NCBI GenBank assembly: GCA_007118075.1
Contig: SKSH01000222.1
Location: 1-7,656 of the forward strand
DNA length: 7,656 nucleotides
DNA from: Halobacteriales archaeon
GTDB lineage: Archaea; Halobacteriota; Halobacteria; Halobacteriales; SKSH01
Reading direction: 5' to 3'
Positions 5,856-7,656 of the stretch are shown piece by piece. How positions within the stretch are numbered: position 1 is the stretch's first letter; every line of letters starts with the position of its first letter. The notes under the pieces are model-generated. The model saw only the letters and a list, made by a program, of their open reading frames with translations, was not told the DNA's origin and ran no database searches. The position numbers and the translations under genes are program-made.

Positions 5856-6104
5856 ACACAGCAGTTCTGGAGTTCGTATCCGTGAATGAATCGGTTCGTA
5901 GGTGTGTGAGGTAACTGATTGTCAGGTATCGGAGTTTATGACATCGATAGCCGGCAGGTTCCGTAACACGATGCACTTTGGGAAGTCAGGCGTCGCGGTT
6001 CGTTGCAATGTTCGCATGGAACGAATCACTCGTAATGGTGAGGATTGGATGACCAGGAACCAGGACACTGAGTCAAGGTTTCGACACCTGGCAGATGAAC
6101 GTCC

Positions 6105-6121
6105 GATGGTGGCCACCCATC
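6105..6121. promoter_or_regulatory. Candidate operator palindrome upstream of the cyclodeaminase-like gene
   Basis: GATGGTGGCCACCCATC is a palindrome with arms GATGG and CCATC around TGGCCA, with a single extra C. It ends 5 nt before the TATA-like TTTTGA (6127-6132) and about 37 nt before the chosen start codon. That is where an archaeal activator, or a repressor overlapping the BRE, would bind. Lrp/AsnC-type regulators often control amino-acid genes in archaea, but the sequence does not identify the binder. Confidence 0.35.
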
Positions 6122-6122
6122 A

Positions 6123-6133
6123 ACCGTTTTGAG
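6123..6133 (+). promoter_or_regulatory. Putative promoter of the cyclodeaminase-like gene
   Basis: ACCG followed by TTTTGA (6127-6132) resembles a BRE plus TATA box. The first T is 31 nt before the ATG at 6158, consistent with a leaderless transcript beginning near that ATG. This argues against translation from the upstream in-frame ATG at 6095, which lies before the box. Confidence 0.4.
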
Positions 6134-6157
6134 ATACGGCGATGTAGGGACGGTAGG

Positions 6158-7147
6158 ATGGTCCGTATTCTGACCGACTCCGAGGTGGAACGGCTGCTTG
6201 TTGTTGAAGAACTCGTAGATGCGGTAGCTGGCGGACTCATCAAGCAAACCGAAGGTGCAGTCGAACGACCGACGAGGCCGCACTATCCAATTGGCCGCGG
6301 ATCCGTGAACGAAGAACCAACGGGGATGGGATTGGTGATGCCTGCATACATCCATGGTGCCACGTACTTCGTGACCAAGCTCGTGAGCCTCCATGAGGAG
6401 AACCCTGAGCGTGGACTTCCCACGATTCATGCCCAACTGCTCGCCGCAGATGCAGTGGATGGCAGGCCTGCCGCCTTGTTCGATGCGACGCTCGTGACCG
6501 GGGCGAGGACCGGCTGTATCGGAGCGTGTGCCGTCCGAGAACTATGCGAAGGTCCCATCACACTAGGAGTTCTCGGTGCTGGCACCCAGGCCCGTTGGCA
6601 GACCCGTGCGATCGATGCCGTCGCTCAGCTCGAATCGGTGAGAATCTACTCACCAAGTAAGTCGAAACTCGACTGTGCTGCAGAACTGCAGTCAGAAGGC
6701 ATCGCGGCGACCGCGGTTTCGACCCCGATTGAGGCAGTCTCCGACGCATCCGTTGTCGTCACGGCAACGACCAGTCATGAACCGGTCTTCCCCGCTGATG
6801 CACTGCGATCTGATGCACTTGTGATCGCAGTCGGTGCCTATACCGAGGAGATGCAAGAGATCGAGGCATCCGTCGTCGAAGCGGCGAGCCTCGTACTTGC
6901 CGATGTTCCCGAGGAGGTTGCAACGATTGGAGACATCGCCAAATCGGCGTTCGACCCCGACGAGCTGATCCCCCTTGGGTCCCTGCTCGCTGGAGAGATC
7001 ACCGCACCAACGCATGAACTGATCCTGGTCGAGAGTGTCGGTAGTGCGGTCCTCGATGCGGCAGCTGCGGAACTGTTGCTTGAACAGGCTATCGAAGAAG
7101 ACATCGGTCACGAGATCTCCTTTGGAGGCCAATCGGTGCAGCCTTGA
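6158..7147 (+). CDS. Ornithine cyclodeaminase/mu-crystallin family protein
   Basis: This 329-residue cytoplasmic NAD(P)-dependent protein belongs to the family that includes ornithine cyclodeaminase, archaeal alanine dehydrogenase, ketimine reductase (mu-crystallin) and related imino-acid reductases. The N-terminal dimerisation/substrate region contains ATYFVTKLVSLHEENPERGLPT (from residue 68), with Lys74 as the expected substrate-binding lysine. DATLVTGARTGCIGA (109-123) includes Arg117. The Rossmann motif is GVLGAGTQARWQ (137-148), followed by TATTSHEPVF (202-211). True ornithine cyclodeaminases carry a GGDCPGKTEL-like motif with a catalytic Asp; here the segment is GAYTEEMQEI (226-235) with no Asp, so ornithine deamination is doubtful. 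I chose ATG 6158, not 6095, because the extra 21 residues (starting MNVRWWPPINRF) are unlike the family and a promoter-like box lies between. A FAD oxidoreductase follows after 30 bp. The exact substrate is unresolved. Confidence 0.9.
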   Translation: MVRILTDSEVERLLVVEELVDAVAGGLIKQTEGAVERPTRPHYPIGRGSVNEEPTGMGLVMPAYIHGATYFVTKLVSLHEENPERGLPTIHAQLLAADAVDGRPAALFDATLVTGARTGCIGACAVRELCEGPITLGVLGAGTQARWQTRAIDAVAQLESVRIYSPSKSKLDCAAELQSEGIAATAVSTPIEAVSDASVVVTATTSHEPVFPADALRSDALVIAVGAYTEEMQEIEASVVEAASLVLADVPEEVATIGDIAKSAFDPDELIPLGSLLAGEITAPTHELILVESVGSAVLDAAAAELLLEQAIEEDIGHEISFGGQSVQP

Positions 7148-7177
7148 CGTGAGGGCTATTCTGTGTGAGATAGTAGC

Positions 7178-7656
7178 ATGCAGGTGGTCGTTGTGGGTGG
7201 AGGGATTATCGGCCTAGCATCAGCATACTATCTCGACAAACGTGGTGTCGACGTAATTGTCTGCGAACGACGATCGCTGGGAGCAGGCAGTACTGAGCGC
7301 GCCGCTGGGGGCATACGGGCACAGTTCTCATCGATCGTAAACATCGAACTATCGAGAGTGAGCATCGATATCTGGGAGCGATTCGAGCGGGAGTTCGGTG
7401 TTGATATCGCCTACCGGCGTAACGGGTACCTCTTCCTGGCTCGAGAACACACCACGGCAGAACAGTTTGCTGATAACGTCGAACTCCAGCAAAGGCTGGG
7501 GGTGTCGAGCGAACTACTCACCCCAGACGAGGCACAAGAGCACTGCAGGGGATTGAAGGAGGATCGTTTCGTGGCTGCGACCTACTGCCAAACCGACGGA
7601 TTTGCCGACCCCCACTTAGCACTGGAAGGATTCAAACAGGCGTTGGTCGAGCAGGA
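7178..7656 (+). CDS. FAD-dependent oxidoreductase, DAO family (3' end outside window)
   Basis: An open reading frame from ATG 7178 runs off the window end, with 159 codons visible. It opens with a dinucleotide-binding fold, VVVVGGGIIGLASAYYL (residues 3-19; GxGxxG at 7-12), and Glu30 at the end of the second strand suits FAD ribose binding. GAGSTERAAGGIRAQF (35-50) and RRNGYLFLA, then TDGFADPHLA near the visible end, are typical of sarcosine oxidase beta-subunit, proline dehydrogenase and glycine-oxidase-like proteins. These oxidise secondary or primary amines of amino acids to imines. The family is usually about 370-400 residues, so well over half is missing. It is co-directional with the cyclodeaminase-like gene (30-bp gap, no clear promoter or Shine-Dalgarno), which suggests one transcript. 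The substrate cannot be assigned from this part. Ile46 in the conserved GGI motif is encoded by ATA. Confidence 0.88.
   Translation, partial: MQVVVVGGGIIGLASAYYLDKRGVDVIVCERRSLGAGSTERAAGGIRAQFSSIVNIELSRVSIDIWERFEREFGVDIAYRRNGYLFLAREHTTAEQFADNVELQQRLGVSSELLTPDEAQEHCRGLKEDRFVAATYCQTDGFADPHLALEGFKQALVEQ

Larger units (their letters stand above)
5856..6157. other. 302-bp divergent intergenic spacer between dys and the cyclodeaminase-like gene
   Basis: This spacer contains no convincing gene. The short ORFs across it lack recognisable motifs and their frames conflict. It should hold the dys promoter (left end, minus strand) and the promoter of the rightward gene (around 6127). It also contains a tandem 7-bp repeat, ACCAGGA at 6052-6058 and 6059-6065, and a near-perfect palindrome at 6105-6121. 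Its length is more than two leaderless promoters need, so it may be regulatory. I see no tRNA or obvious structured RNA. Confidence 0.5.

Noticed and set aside
5902..6132. Short ORFs on both strands in the dys/cyclodeaminase spacer (5902-6132 plus, 5922-6116 minus)
   Set aside because: Their composition is unlike the neighbouring genes, with many Met, Arg and Cys and few acidic residues. No motif is recognised, and they overlap probable promoter and operator elements.
6095..6157. Upstream in-frame ATG adding 21 residues to the cyclodeaminase-like protein
   Set aside because: The extra residues (MNVRWWPPINRF and so on) do not resemble the family N-terminus. They overlap the palindrome and TATA-like box, and ATG 6158 fits the expected transcription start.

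Overview
The window looks like haloarchaeal chromosome. The proteins are acidic, the tRNA genes lack an encoded 3' CCA, several genes have a TATA-like box about 30 nt before the start codon (leaderless-style expression), a lipoprotein carries a twin-arginine (Tat) signal with a lipobox, and archaea-specific genes (class I cca, tiaS, deoxyhypusine synthase) sit close together. By eye the base composition is GC-rich but moderate for this group. I do not assign a genus.

Layout. Bases 1-471 hold the C-terminal half of a histone-deacetylase-family hydrolase, cut by the window edge. Convergent to it is cca (526-1884, minus), the CCA-adding tRNA nucleotidyltransferase. Next on the minus strand comes a two-gene unit: a small acidic ORF (2714-2935) followed after 5 nt by a Tat-exported lipoprotein of the DUF6517 type (2016-2708). 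On the plus strand lie tRNA-Asn(GTT) (3163-3235), a CAT-anticodon tRNA that I assign to tRNA-Ile2 (3389-3463), and tiaS (3586-4878), the enzyme that puts agmatine on C34 of tRNA-Ile2. tiaS converges on, and overlaps by 4 bp, deoxyhypusine synthase (4875-5855, minus). A 302-bp divergent spacer leads to an ornithine cyclodeaminase/mu-crystallin family protein (6158-7147, plus) and a FAD-dependent DAO-family oxidoreductase (7178 to the window end, truncated).

How the genes fit together. The centre is a translation block. Cca finishes the 3' ends of the two CCA-less tRNAs, TiaS converts the CAU anticodon of tRNA-Ile2 so that it reads AUA as isoleucine, and deoxyhypusine synthase modifies aIF5A. 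TiaS consumes agmatine. In halophilic archaea the aminobutyl donor for deoxyhypusine has also been linked to agmatine, so the two convergent genes may share a precursor pool (inference). The last two genes look like a small amino/imino-acid redox unit. I see no CRISPR array, insertion sequence or integration scar. The most noteworthy items are the tRNA-Ile2/tiaS pairing, the matched promoter motif before both tRNAs, the small ORF with its own promoter, and the active-site deviation in the cyclodeaminase-like protein.
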